Positions 9,590-20,045 of a stretch of 64,000 bases of DNA are shown here, in pieces; the first letter of the stretch is position 1; every line of letters begins with the position of its first letter. Position numbers and translations under genes: made by a program. The stretch is from contig NZ_CP108131.1 in the NCBI RefSeq assembly GCF_036203305.1, positions 124,001-188,000 on the forward strand, written 5' to 3'. The notes beneath the pieces were generated by a model, which saw only the letters and a list, made by a program, of their open reading frames with translations, was not told where the DNA came from and did not search any database. The DNA is from Streptomyces sp. NBC_00190 (GTDB lineage: Bacteria; Actinomycetota; Actinomycetes; Streptomycetales; Streptomycetaceae).

Positions 9590-10072
9590 GTGGTGGCCTT
9601 CTTCCTCCTGCTTCTCGTCCCGGCCGGTCTGATCTTTCCGTTCGTCTTCGCGGGTCGGGCCGTTGGTGCTCTGGCCCGGGCCGGCGGGCCGCGGCTCGCC
9701 GACAGCCACGTCTGGCTGCGCACTGCCGGTTTCGCGCAAGCGGCGATCGCGTTGGGTGTATACGCCTGGGGCCTGCTGCACGTCACCGGCGCGGTGATGT
9801 CGGCAGAGGACGGCGGAACGAACTCGATCCCCATTCCGCCCTGCCGCACCCCAGGCTGGGAGCAGCGGGCGGAAGGAATCACCGGCTACCGGGTGGAGTA
9901 CATACCCCTGCGCTTCGTGTGCGAGACCGACGACATCGGCGACTACACCGTCTCCGTCCCCGGCTACGTCAACCCGGTCTTCTTCTTCCTCGGTCTCGGA
10001 GCTGCCGTCTGCTTCACCGTTACAGCCCTGGATTCCGACGGCAGTCGCACGCAGGACGGCACCCGAGCCTAA
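9590..10072 (+). CDS. Small membrane protein of unknown function
   Basis: The frame is open further upstream, but those residues are Arg/Pro-rich and unlike a protein. GGAG at 9582-9585 sits just before GTG 9590 (a second GTG follows at 9593), giving a product of about 160 residues that begins directly with a membrane helix, VVAFFLLLLVPAGLIFPFVF. A second helix is FAQAAIALGVYAWGLLHVTGA, and a third near the end is NPVFFFLGLGAAVCFTVTAL. Between the last two is a loop with CRTPGWEQ, ITGYRVEYIPLRFVCET and DYTVSVPGYVNP, containing two Cys that could pair outside the membrane. It resembles a Streptomyces-specific family of small membrane proteins. Function unknown. Confidence 0.6.
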   Translation: MVAFFLLLLVPAGLIFPFVFAGRAVGALARAGGPRLADSHVWLRTAGFAQAAIALGVYAWGLLHVTGAVMSAEDGGTNSIPIPPCRTPGWEQRAEGITGYRVEYIPLRFVCETDDIGDYTVSVPGYVNPVFFFLGLGAAVCFTVTALDSDGSRTQDGTRA

Positions 10073-10473
10073 GCTTGATCTTTAACCTCGTGTGTCATCC
10101 GACCTGCTGAGATCCGTGGTTCACCGGGGCACGCGGCACGGCCGCCCTCCACACTTCGAGATGTCGAGTAGCCCGCTTCTGCTGGCCGGTTCCGCGAGGC
10201 CCCCGTCATACCCCTGTGCGGGACAGGTGCGCGGGCGGCACCGCCGCCCCGCGGTGCCTGATGTTGACGGCCGCGGCCTTGGCCAGCGCCACGGGGTACA
10301 GGAAGGCAGCGGTCTGATCTCCTTCAGCCCAGCTGGTCGGCGGGCTGCTCACGACCATCCAGAACGCGGCTCAGGAATGGCCGTGCGTGTCCTCATTCTC
10401 CCGCGTCCGCACGCGAAGCGGCAGTCAATCGCCTGTGCACGGCGACACTTCGTTCCAGGTGACGTGGCGCTTG
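10073..10473. other. Stretch with no recognisable gene
   Basis: Four hundred bases between the membrane-protein gene and the DUF4267 gene. Open frames exist on both strands, but none has a family pattern, a convincing ribosome site or a sensible amino-acid composition. No repeat or terminator of note was seen. Confidence 0.4.
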
Positions 10474-10854
10474 TCAGGTTGCATCCCAGGGGACTTTGGC
10501 CCAGGCAGTGTTGAAGACATCGGTCAGGACAGCACCGTCGCCGGAGAGGGCAACCTGGTCGATGGGGACGGGTGCCCCGCGTCGCCGATGGGGATGACGG
10601 CGTCGGCCAGCAGTACACGGACAGCCCAGAGCCCGGCGCTGGCCCATCGCGAGCAGGATGAGGGCGACGAGCCCTGAGGCGATGTCGCGGACGCCCTTGA
10701 CAGTGAAGTAGCCGGTCGCGTTCCCGTGCGGCCAGGGGGTGATGATCAAACCCCCCGCCGTGCCGTGCGGGTTGATCAGGAAGTTCGCCCCGAAGTAGAT
10801 GACGGCCGCGCCGATCAGAGCCGCGAGGACGGTGCCGGTGCGCTTCAGGGACAC
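10474..10854 (-). pseudogene. DUF4267-type small membrane protein, frameshifted in its C-terminal third
   Basis: From ATG 10854 the first 70 residues are a clear DUF4267-like membrane protein: MSLKRTGTVLAALIGAAVIY, FGANFLINPHGTAGG, PWPHGNATGYFTVKGVRDI and ASGLVALILLAMGQRRALG. After that the frame changes to an Arg-rich shadow reading (TAGRRRHPHRRRGAPV), while another frame continues with the expected VLLADAVIPIGDAGHPS near 10620-10570. A single indel near 10640 explains this. The product, if made, would lose its last membrane helix. It lies about 30 bases downstream of the cupin gene on the same strand and is probably co-transcribed with it from the promoter shared with the TetR gene. Confidence 0.6.
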
Positions 10855-10884
10855 GGGGTCTCCCCTCGATCACGTGCGGTGCGC

Positions 10885-11349
10885 TCACTTCTGCTCGTCG
10901 TAGCTGATGTGGTGCCTGGCCGCGATGGGGTTGATCTTCGCGGGGTCCAACTGCCCGTCGGTGAAGACCGCAGGCCCCGCCTCGATCAGGTCCTCGACGT
11001 AGTGCTCCCAGCCTCCGGGAGATGAGATCTGCAGGACTCGGGGCGGCGGGTCGGAGGCGCGGCGCAGCGCGTGCGGGACGCAGCGGGGCAGCAGGGCGAA
11101 GGTCCCCTTCGGCGCCGAGTGCGTCTGCTCGTCGAACTCGATCTCCAGGATGCCCTCCAGTACGTAGATGCCCTCGTCCGCTTGGTGGTGGGTGTGCCGG
11201 GGGATGTCCTTCGCCACGGTCACCTCCAGCAGCGAGAACCTGCCTTCCGTGTCGTCGGTCATCGCCTTGACGGCGAAGGCGGGCGGCAACGGTATCCGGC
11301 CCGGCCGGGCGGCGCCCGGCTCCAGCAGGATGAAACGGTCTACAGACAC
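10885..11349 (-). CDS. Cupin-domain protein
   Basis: The start chosen is GTG 11349, because GAGAGGG lies 8 bases upstream of it; the frame stays open to 11589 but would then run through the TetR operator. The 154-residue product has a cupin fold: FSLLEVTVAKDIPRHTHHQA then DEGIYVLEGILEIEFDEQ (metal-binding H-x-H and E of motif 1), and LLPRCVPHALRRASDPPPRV (His of motif 2). The C-terminal tail is DPAKINPIAARHHISYDEQ. Such single-domain cupins act as isomerases, dioxygenases or quercetinase-like enzymes, and the substrate cannot be told here. It is divergent from the TetR gene and leads a two-gene unit with the DUF4267 gene. Confidence 0.8.
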   Translation of the reverse strand: MSVDRFILLEPGAARPGRIPLPPAFAVKAMTDDTEGRFSLLEVTVAKDIPRHTHHQADEGIYVLEGILEIEFDEQTHSAPKGTFALLPRCVPHALRRASDPPPRVLQISSPGGWEHYVEDLIEAGPAVFTDGQLDPAKINPIAARHHISYDEQK

Positions 11350-11381
11350 GGGTGTAGCCCTCTCGCATGGCATAATCAAAT

Positions 11382-11404
11382 CCGGAATCGGAATCTGATT
11401 CCGG
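11382..11404. promoter_or_regulatory. Probable TetR operator between cupin and TetR genes
   Basis: A perfect 13-base palindrome GGAATC-T-GATTCC (11390-11402) is nested in a wider inverted repeat CCGGAATC (11382-11389) and GATTCCGG (11397-11404). It lies in the 76 bases between the divergent starts at 11349 and 11426, the usual place for an autoregulating TetR repressor that also controls the divergent genes. Confidence 0.6.
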
Positions 11405-11425
11405 ATAAAGTTAGGCAGAGGAGTG

Positions 11426-12013
11426 GTGAGCTTGTCAACGCCGTCAACACCCCCTGGGCGCAAGCCGCGTGCCGACGCGGAACGCAACCGGGCCCGCGTA
11501 CTGGCGGCGGCGTGCGCACTGTTCGAGGAACGGGGCGACGAGGTCCAGATGCCCGAGGTGGCGCGTGCCGCCGGGGTCGGCGTCGGCACCCTGTACCGGC
11601 ACTTCCCCTCCAGGCAGGCCCTCGTGGAGGCCGCGGCGAGGCACCGGTTCGCCGAGATCCTGCGCCTCGCGCACGCCGACTGCCTGCGCGACCCCGAGTC
11701 GGGTCAGGGTCTGGCCCGGTACCTCCACCACGTCGGCCGGATCCTCTCCGAGAGCCGGGGGCTGACGGCCTCCGCCGCGGCGGCCCTGGGCACGTCGGCA
11801 CCCGGCGGGGAGACGCTCGCGCAGCTCGAAGACGTGGTCGGAACCCTGATCGACCAGGGGCGGGCGGCCGGTACCCTCCGGGAGGACCTCACCGTCGGCG
11901 ACGTCTATATGCTCGTCGGCGGCCTGTCCGCGGTCATCCGCACCGGCAGCGGCGACTGGCGCCGCTTCATCGGCCTCGCCCTCGACGGCATGCGCCCGCG
12001 CGGGAGCCGCTGA
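11426..12013 (+). CDS. TetR/AcrR-family transcriptional regulator
   Basis: AGAGGAG at 11416-11422 precedes three possible starts (GTG 11423, GTG 11426, TTG 11432); GTG 11426 or TTG 11432 has the better spacing. The product is about 195 residues. The N-terminal HTH runs from ERNRARVLAAACALFEERGD to MPEVARAAGVGVGTLYRHFP, with recognition helix VGVGTLYRHF. The ligand-binding half contains LARYLHHVGRILSESRGL and LGTSAPGGETLAQLEDVV, typical of the SbtR-like C-terminal group. It most likely represses the divergent cupin/DUF4267 pair and itself through the palindrome at 11382-11404. A membrane-protein gene follows after 2 bases. Confidence 0.85.
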   Translation: MSLSTPSTPPGRKPRADAERNRARVLAAACALFEERGDEVQMPEVARAAGVGVGTLYRHFPSRQALVEAAARHRFAEILRLAHADCLRDPESGQGLARYLHHVGRILSESRGLTASAAAALGTSAPGGETLAQLEDVVGTLIDQGRAAGTLREDLTVGDVYMLVGGLSAVIRTGSGDWRRFIGLALDGMRPRGSR

Positions 12014-12015
12014 CC

Positions 12016-12492
12016 GTGGGCGCGTCCCTCGGCGCGCTCGTCTTCTTCGTACGGGGCTTCGCGGCGATGCGCGCTGCGGCGGGTGGCAACCGGTTGTCCA
12101 CCGTGGGGCTGTGGACCGGCACGGCGGGAGCGATAGCCGTCGGCGTGCAGTTCGCCATCGATATGGTGGTCGGGTTCCTGTCGGCGGATCGGGGCGCCGT
12201 GGACGAACTGTTCACCCAGGTCCAGGACATACCCGGCGTGCTCCCGGCGTTCTACGACTTCGGCCCGCTGCTGTTCTTCGTCGGCCAGCTGATCCTGGTC
12301 TCCCAGCTCGCCAAGCGCGGCGTGCTCAAGCCGTGGGCCCCGCTCCTGGTCCTCATCGACACCACCCTGCCCTTCGCCGACAAGGACCTCATACCCCTCG
12401 GAGCCGTCCTGCTCCTGGTCTCCTTCGCCCCGCTGTGGCGCACCCGCGAGGTCGCCGCCGAGCCCCCGGCCGACGCGAAGGTGCTGGTCTAG
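12016..12492 (+). CDS. Membrane protein coupled to the TetR gene (possibly N-terminally shortened)
   Basis: GTG 12016 lies 2 bases after the TetR stop and GGGAG at 12002-12006 could serve as its ribosome site. The product of 158 residues has three or four helices: GASLGALVFFVRGFAAM, GLWTGTAGAIAVGVQFAIDM, FYDFGPLLFFVGQLILVSQL and WAPLLVLIDTTLPFADKDLI followed by PLGAVLLLVSFAPLW. The first helix is shorter than expected and may have lost about 20 residues at its N-terminus, so the gene may be slightly truncated. Function is unknown; the tight spacing suggests it is controlled with the TetR gene. Confidence 0.6.
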   Translation: MGASLGALVFFVRGFAAMRAAAGGNRLSTVGLWTGTAGAIAVGVQFAIDMVVGFLSADRGAVDELFTQVQDIPGVLPAFYDFGPLLFFVGQLILVSQLAKRGVLKPWAPLLVLIDTTLPFADKDLIPLGAVLLLVSFAPLWRTREVAAEPPADAKVLV

Positions 12493-12535
12493 CCGCAATG
12501 CCGCTGACTTTGGGCTGATCTTGTCTGCAGCGTGT

Positions 12536-13806
12536 GGGGTCCGTAAAGTCAACGGCCTGTCTCGCATTCGGTGGTAACGGAGTGTGGCGTTATCCGAGGA
12601 GGATGCGGTGGCGGAGAAGGGTGAAGCCTGCCCGTCCATGCATCTGGCGTGCGATCCGCTTGGTCTTGGTGGTGACGCCCTCGGTCGGGCCGTTGCTGTA
12701 CGGAAGCGTGAGCGCGGCGATCCCGGTGGCGGCGTCTCGGTCCAGGCCGCGGGTGAACGCTTACAGATGAGGCAGATGGGGCAGATCGGTTGCGCCGACC
12801 TGGACGATCCAGTGAGAGAGCACGTCGTCGTTTCCTTCGCGAGGCGTCAGGCAGCCGGTGAAGCCGAGGGCCTTGATCTCCTCGAATAGGTGCCTGATGG
12901 GGACGGCGGGGTCCTCGGCCCGGCGTTTGCGCAGGTGCTCGCGCTAGGGATCGACCACGGCGGCCCAGCAGGTGCTGTGCGCCTTGACCTCGCTCAGGGC
13001 GGCTTCGCACAGGTTTTGCCACAAATGCCACCGGTCGGCGACCTGCACCGCGTCGGGCAGGGCACGGCGGATGGCTTCGGCGTAGGCCGTGGAGCCGTCG
13101 CGGCACACGACCTCGATGCCGGGATGCTGACGCAGCCACGCTTCCAGCGTGTCGGCCGTGCGGTCGGGCAGCACGTCGATCCGCTCATGGGTCTCGGCGG
13201 CGATCACCACGGTGGCATAGCGGTGCCGCCGGCGCAGAGCGAGAACGTCGACGCCGATCACTCGGGGCTCCCGCCCGGTGGGCAACTGGATGCACAGCAG
13301 GGTACGCAGGGCCGTGTGACGCGAGAGGCCCATCGCGAGTACCGCGAGCAAACGAGATCCTGCACGGCCCGCCAACTCTTTCACCACGGCCTTGACCTGC
13401 CTGGTCAGACGGGTTGTGCGTCGCTGGTATCGGTCCAGCACCCCGGGCAGCTGCTCGCGGAAGGTGTGACAGCAGCCGTGCGTGGGACACACCAGACGCC
13501 GCACCCGTACGCGGATCACCACCCGTCGGCCGTCGACCGGCACGTCGGCCACCGTCCGCCAGTGATAACCGTGTACACGTCCCGACGACGCACGGCACAC
13601 CGGACAAACTGCGGCCTTCTCCCGAGTCCGTGCCCTCACGACGACCCGCTCGCGCTCGTCGAGCACATCCTCGACGACCAGCGGGGATACCCCCGAAAAC
13701 ACCGTCACCACAAGCTCGTTGACACTCTCCACGCCCATATCAACGGCACTTCGCCACCCTGCGTCACCACCGAATGTGAGCCAGAGCCGTCAACTTTACG
13801 GACCCC
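12536..13806 (-). mobile_element. ISL3-family insertion sequence, decayed, both terminal inverted repeats present
   Basis: Both ends can be seen. The left end at 12536 and the right end at 13806 (read inward) both start GGGGTCCGTAAAGT, then share ACGGC and, after a few changes, CATTCGGTGGT, an imperfect inverted repeat of about 42 bases. No clear target-site duplication was found. At 1271 bases the element is shorter than a full ISL3 member (about 1.5 kb), in line with the internal deletion seen in its transposase gene. Confidence 0.75.
12580..13738 (-). pseudogene. ISL3-family transposase, interrupted by stops and an internal deletion
   Basis: From ATG 13738 the minus strand has an open frame of 264 codons: VCPVCRASSGRVHGYHWRTV (zinc-ribbon), VRVRRLVCPTHGCCHTFREQ, MGLSRHTALRTLL, RVIGVDVLALRRRHRYATVV (catalytic Asp), EVVCRDGSTAYAEAIRRALP and VADRWHLWQNL. 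It stops at TAG near 12944. The same frame then resumes as REHLRKRRAEDPAVPIRHLF and LTPREGNDDVLSHWIVQVG, stops again near 12770, and ends with FTRGLDRDAATGIAALTLPY and SNGPTEGVTTKTKRIARQMH. Compared with the family, the region holding the last catalytic residue is shortened. Confidence 0.75.
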
Positions 13807-13998
13807 TCTGCCTGGGTGGTGAGGGACGGGAGGGGGCGCAGGGTGTGCTCCGTGTCGGTGGGGCGGGCTGCGGCTCGGGGTCAACGAGGCGGGGTGGTTG
13901 ATTTGTTCCCATGGGTTGTTCCCTGCGTTGTTCGCCTGGTTGTCCACGATCTGAGCGCGGAAGCGGTGGGGGGGTGGGGGAGGTCTGGGGTCGCCGGC

Positions 13999-14301
13999 AT
14001 GTCTGATGTGGTGAAGCTGGTAATTCAGATCAGGACCCTTGCGGGGCGGGGGCAGGAACAGGTCGAGGCGTTCGAGCGGCTCGCGCCGGTGGTGCGGGCT
14101 GAGGAGGGGTGTCTGCAGTACGACCTGCATCGGGTGCAGGGGGATCCGGATCGGTACGTGCTCGTGGAGGAGTGGGCGTCCAGGGCTGCGCTGGCGGCAC
14201 ATGACGCCTCCGCGCACATGGTCGAGGCCGATGCGGCCAATGTGGCGTTTCGGGCGGGGCCTGCGGAGGTCGTCGAGCTGGTGGCCCGTCCGGTGGCCTG
14301 A
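13999..14301 (+). CDS. Putative quinol monooxygenase (ABM/YgiN-type)
   Basis: ATG 13999 gives a 100-residue protein, the usual length of antibiotic-biosynthesis-monooxygenase (ABM) domain proteins. VKLVIQIRTLAGRGQEQVEA is the first strand and helix, followed by CLQYDLHRVQGDPDRYVLVE and EWASRAALAAHDASAHM, with the conserved His and Trp of the dimeric alpha-beta barrel. Proteins of this kind oxidise quinols or polyketide rings without cofactor, or serve as small stress proteins. The longer upstream open frame is low-complexity and was not used. The gene sits between the ISL3 element and transposase scraps, with no partner gene. Confidence 0.75.
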   Translation: MSDVVKLVIQIRTLAGRGQEQVEAFERLAPVVRAEEGCLQYDLHRVQGDPDRYVLVEEWASRAALAAHDASAHMVEADAANVAFRAGPAEVVELVARPVA

Positions 14302-14319
14302 GGTTCGTAGCATCGGGGC

Positions 14320-14891
14320 ATGGTCATCGAGTTGTTGAGGGCTGGGCACGGGCCGGCTGTGCTGGCGTTCGAGAAGAGGTGGCCGACCGCCGAGGCGGTC
14401 ACCCGCAGGCGGCACCGCGGCAACGGCGCTCCAAGAGCCGCCGTCAGCCGGTCCGCCGCCACCCCGGCCCCGACGCCCGAGCGGGGCCGCAGGCACAACG
14501 GCCTGCGGCCCCGCCATGGCTGACGGAACGCGCTTCGTCTTCACCGGCTCCTGGCACCGGGCGGTGGCCTCAGGTCACAGCATGGACGCCCGCCCGTTGG
14601 CGGGCGATGTTCGACCAGGCCATGGCCCGGATCGCAGGCCGGTACAGGCGGGTGGAGCCGCGTGCCACGGCCCGCGCGTTCGTGCTCGGGCTGCTGTCCG
14701 GCTTCGAGCCCTCAGGGTCCAGGCGTCGTCGCGGAACACCCCCACCGTCGTCGCGGTCCCGCCCCCGGGAGAGGACCACCGCTGGGGCCTGGCCGAGGGC
14801 CGCACTCGCCGCCGCGGCCACCACGGGCATGCTGGTGGCGGCCGGCTTCGCGGTGACCGCCGTCGTCCGGGCGCCGACCTCCCAAGGATGA
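14320..14891 (+). pseudogene. Mosaic of gene scraps: acetyltransferase start, IS701-type transposase piece, membrane-anchor piece
   Basis: Three unrelated pieces lie head to tail. The first, 14320-14376 (MVIELLRAGHGPAVLAFEK), looks like the first residues of a GNAT acetyltransferase. The second, about 14585-14710 (RWRAMFDQAMARIAGRYRRV then ARAFVLGLLSGFE), is the N-terminal signature of IS701-type transposases. The third, about 14790-14885 (WPRAALAAAATTGMLVAAGF AVTAVVR), resembles the membrane-anchor segment of the protein encoded at 46172-46987. None is complete. The 200 bases after it form the leader of the xylanase gene. Confidence 0.45.
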
Positions 14892-14965
14892 CAGCGGCGG
14901 TCCCAGCGTAGGCGCGGTAGGTGGCGCCCGCGCGGTCCGGGGTCGCTTCGCCCCGACCGGGATGA

Positions 14966-17509
<2,544 letters not shown>

Positions 17510-17613
17510 CCTGCCCGATCCACGGTGATCGCGATCGGGTGCGGTCTGCCGGCCCGTGAACGAGCGGTTCACGGCACGGGCAACTCCACCTGCTGACCGA
17601 CACTCACCGCCTC

Positions 17614-17646
17614 GGGGGACCCCAGCCGTGCTTCGGCTGGGGTTCC
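17614..17646 (+). terminator. Rho-independent-type terminator after the xylanase gene
   Basis: A long hairpin, GGGGACCCCAGCCG then loop TGCT then CGGCTGGGGTTCCCC, with a near-perfect stem of about 13 pairs, followed by TCTTTCG. It lies about 105 bases past the stop at 17509 and is the first such structure downstream. Confidence 0.7.
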
Positions 17647-17879
17647 CCTCTTTCGTGGACTTTCATCGCGGGTACGGACCGAAGCACTACGACGCCACCG
17701 CGGATACCGCTTGCCGGCCGTGATGTTGCGCTTGCCGGATACCTCATCCATGCTGGTCAGGCCGCATGTTGGTATGCGTGAAGGGCGCCGCCAAGTCGTG
17801 CTCGCCGTCGTATGTCCAGATGGGCGATCCGGTCCGGGTCCTCGATACGAGCGGGTAGCGAGTGGAGGGGCGGGCATTC

Positions 17880-18111
17880 GCAAGGCACTGGTGCGGCGTG
17901 TGTTCGTCATGAACGTCTCGAACTCGCGGAGGGCGTACAGGAGGTGGCGTTGGTGCCAGATCAACGTGCGGTCCAGTAGCTCTCGCCTGCAGGCTGCACC
18001 CACTGCTCCGTGATCGAGTTCATTCTCGGTGCGTCCTTGAGCACCTCGTCGAACAACTGCGGGAACTTCCCGTCCCGGTCCCTGATCAGGTAGCGCGGGC
18101 CCGAGATTCGG
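17880..18111 (-). pseudogene. Integrase-core transposase, C-terminal scrap
   Basis: Minus-strand pieces RYLIRDRDGKFPQLFDEVLK, then PRMNSITEQWVQPAGE and RELLDRTLIWHQRHLLYALR followed by EFETFM match the C-terminal half of rve-type (IS481/IS3-like) integrase-core transposases of Streptomyces. Frame changes separate them and the part with the first catalytic Asp is gone. The 230 bases from 17650 to 17880 show no recognisable content. Confidence 0.55.
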
Positions 18112-18687
18112 TTACCGTCTCGGTCCCGCGACGGCGTAAGCCGTGGTGCCGGCGACCATGAGGACCAGGGCTGTCCAGGTGCCCGCTGCCGTGCCGGGTG
18201 GCAGCAGCATCCAGGTCGCCACCTGCATCGGCGCACTCGTCGGGGGCGGGGCGAAGAACGAGAACGAGAGCCAGGCGAACGGCAGCGTCCAGGCGTACTG
18301 GCCGCCCGAGAGCGCCGCGCCGAGGGCGGCCAGTCCCATCAGGCCCGCGCTGTCCCGGACGACGAACGCAGTGGTGGCCATGGGCTCGCCCATTGTCTGC
18401 ACTGTCAGCAGCACCGTGCCGACGACCGCGCCGAAGAGCAGCACGTGTGCCGCTCTTCGGGGCACCCAGCGGATCGCGGCCGTCCGGTCCAGCGCGAGGT
18501 CCTGTCCGCTGAGCCCGATCGAGGCTGCCATCGCCCCCGCAGCGAGGACGAGCACGGGCAGCCGCGGATCACCGGGCCCCTCGCCCCCGTCCCGGGCGAG
18601 TGCCCACACCACCACCGTGCTGATCACCACCGCGGCGAGTGACGCGGGTACCTGGCGCGAACGCGCGTACAGCGTCAGCCATCTCAC
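18112..18687 (-). CDS. Membrane protein, last gene of the sigma/anti-sigma/ABC operon
   Basis: 191 residues; GTG 18687 overlaps the stop of the upstream permease gene as GTGA. Five or six hydrophobic segments are visible: VPASLAAVVISTVVVWALA, LPVLVLAAGAMAASIGL, AAHVLLFGAVVGTVLLTVQT, SAGLMGLAALGAALSGGQYA, WTLPFAWLSFSFFAPPP and WTALVLMVAGTTAYAVA. The protein resembles small integral membrane components that accompany ABC exporters in actinobacteria. The 3' end runs up to the transposase scrap, but the stop codon looks native. It probably forms the transport unit together with the permease encoded just upstream. Confidence 0.75.
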   Translation of the reverse strand: MRWLTLYARSRQVPASLAAVVISTVVVWALARDGGEGPGDPRLPVLVLAAGAMAASIGLSGQDLALDRTAAIRWVPRRAAHVLLFGAVVGTVLLTVQTMGEPMATTAFVVRDSAGLMGLAALGAALSGGQYAWTLPFAWLSFSFFAPPPTSAPMQVATWMLLPPGTAAGTWTALVLMVAGTTAYAVAGPRR

Positions 18688-20045
18688 CGGGACGCACCGC
18701 CGTTCAGCGCGTCGAACGCGTCGCCCTTGCAGGAGAGCGCGGCGGCGCGCATCGCGTCGATCCGCGAGAGCTGCTCAGCCCGCGGCAGCGCCTTGAGTTC
18801 CGTCCACACCGGGCGGGCCTTGGCGTCGACCTCGCGGCGCAAACTTGCTGACCCTGTGCCGGGCAGCGACCTGAGGTCCCCGAGGACCCAGCCCACCGCG
18901 ACGGTCTGCGCGAATTCATCTCCCCCGAAGCTGCTCCAGCCGACGGGGGCGCACCCTGGCACCATGCCTTTGGCGACCAGGGCCCAGGTCAGCTCCTCGC
19001 CCTTCGCGGCGGCGATGATGTCGTCGTCGAAGTCGAAGAGCACGGTCTCGCGGGACCACTGCGGCGTGGAGCCGTCCGGCAGTACCGCGGTGTTCTCCCG
19101 GACCGAGACCGGCGCCTGGCTGCCCAGGGCACCGTGCAGTAGGCGCAGTGCCTCTTTACCGGGACCCGCGAGGTCGGTGAGTCGTGCCTGGTGCGTCTTG
19201 GTCACGCACACGGGGCCGTCGCACACCAACTCCGCGGCGGCCTCGTCGAGGACATACATCCGGCGCGGGTCGGAGGGGAGGACGAGCAGGGCGATCGCCG
19301 CGCCCGCCAGGACGGGCGTCAGGGCGAGCAGCCGGGCGCGCGGGGTCGCGGCGACCAGCAGCGCGAAGCCGGTCGCGGCCATGCCGAGCAGCCAGATAGT
19401 CTGCCCGACGTGCACGGAGGCGGAGAGCGTGACGAGCACGTCGCGCACCTCTTGCACCGCTGGTGACAGCAGCGAGACCCGGTTCGGCTCCGTGCCCAAC
19501 GACATGTGCAGGAGAGCCGTGAACACGAAGGCGCCCATTGCCAGCGCGGGTGGTGTGAGCGCGGACGGCAGGGCGCGCCCGGCCCCCATGCCCAGCACGG
19601 CTCCCGCGACGAGGGAGAGTGCCCCCACCAGCGAGATCGGCAGCCATCCGAGGTGCGTGTACTCGGTGTTGGGGAGCACCTGGACCGCGCCCACGAGGAC
19701 GAGGAGCGCGAAGGCCGAGGCCAAGGTGATCGCCGTCGTGCCCGCCAGCGTGGCGGCGCGGTGCCAGGCGGGACGCGATGTGGTCGTCAGCAGCTCGGAC
19801 ACCTTCGAGCGGTGGTCGCGCAGGCCCTGCAGCGCCCCGAGCCCCACGGCCAGCGGCCACAGGTAGCCCAGCAGGGCGCGGGTCCACAGGGCCATGGACG
19901 TCCACTGGGCCGTCCACGCCGTGGTGCCCCTCCACCACGCGGCGTTCACCAGGTACAGGAACGCCAGCGCCGTCGTCAGGACCACGGCGCCGGCCCACGG
20001 GGCGACGGAGCGCCTCAGCTCGATGCGCAGGACACGGACGTTCAC
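18684..20045 (-). CDS. ABC transporter permease with large extracytoplasmic C-terminal region
   Basis: Start GTG 20045 overlaps the ATPase stop (GTGA); the product is 453 residues. Membrane segments include VAPWAGAVVLTTALAFLYLV, LLGYLWPLAVGLGALQGL, LAGTTAITLASAFALLVLVG, WLPISLVGALSLVAGAVLGM, PPALAMGAFVFTALLHMSL, TIWLLGMAATGFALLVAAT and LLALTPVLAGAAIALLVLP, six to eight in all. After about residue 290 a soluble region follows with two Cys in LVCDGPVCVTK and a helical end. This arrangement fits an ABC-2-like permease of an exporter with an external domain. With the ATPase encoded upstream it would make a membrane complex; the substrate is unknown. Confidence 0.8.
   Translation of the reverse strand: MNVRVLRIELRRSVAPWAGAVVLTTALAFLYLVNAAWWRGTTAWTAQWTSMALWTRALLGYLWPLAVGLGALQGLRDHRSKVSELLTTTSRPAWHRAATLAGTTAITLASAFALLVLVGAVQVLPNTEYTHLGWLPISLVGALSLVAGAVLGMGAGRALPSALTPPALAMGAFVFTALLHMSLGTEPNRVSLLSPAVQEVRDVLVTLSASVHVGQTIWLLGMAATGFALLVAATPRARLLALTPVLAGAAIALLVLPSDPRRMYVLDEAAAELVCDGPVCVTKTHQARLTDLAGPGKEALRLLHGALGSQAPVSVRENTAVLPDGSTPQWSRETVLFDFDDDIIAAAKGEELTWALVAKGMVPGCAPVGWSSFGGDEFAQTVAVGWVLGDLRSLPGTGSASLRREVDAKARPVWTELKALPRAEQLSRIDAMRAAALSCKGDAFDALNGGASR

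Noticed and set aside
12528..13814. Target-site duplication of the ISL3 element
   Set aside because: The 8 bases on each side (CAGCGTGT and TCTGCCTG) do not match, so none is claimed.
13816..13998. Upstream extension of the ABM monooxygenase frame
   Set aside because: The extra 61 codons are Gly/Arg/Val-rich and unlike the family, whose proteins start where ATG 13999 lies.
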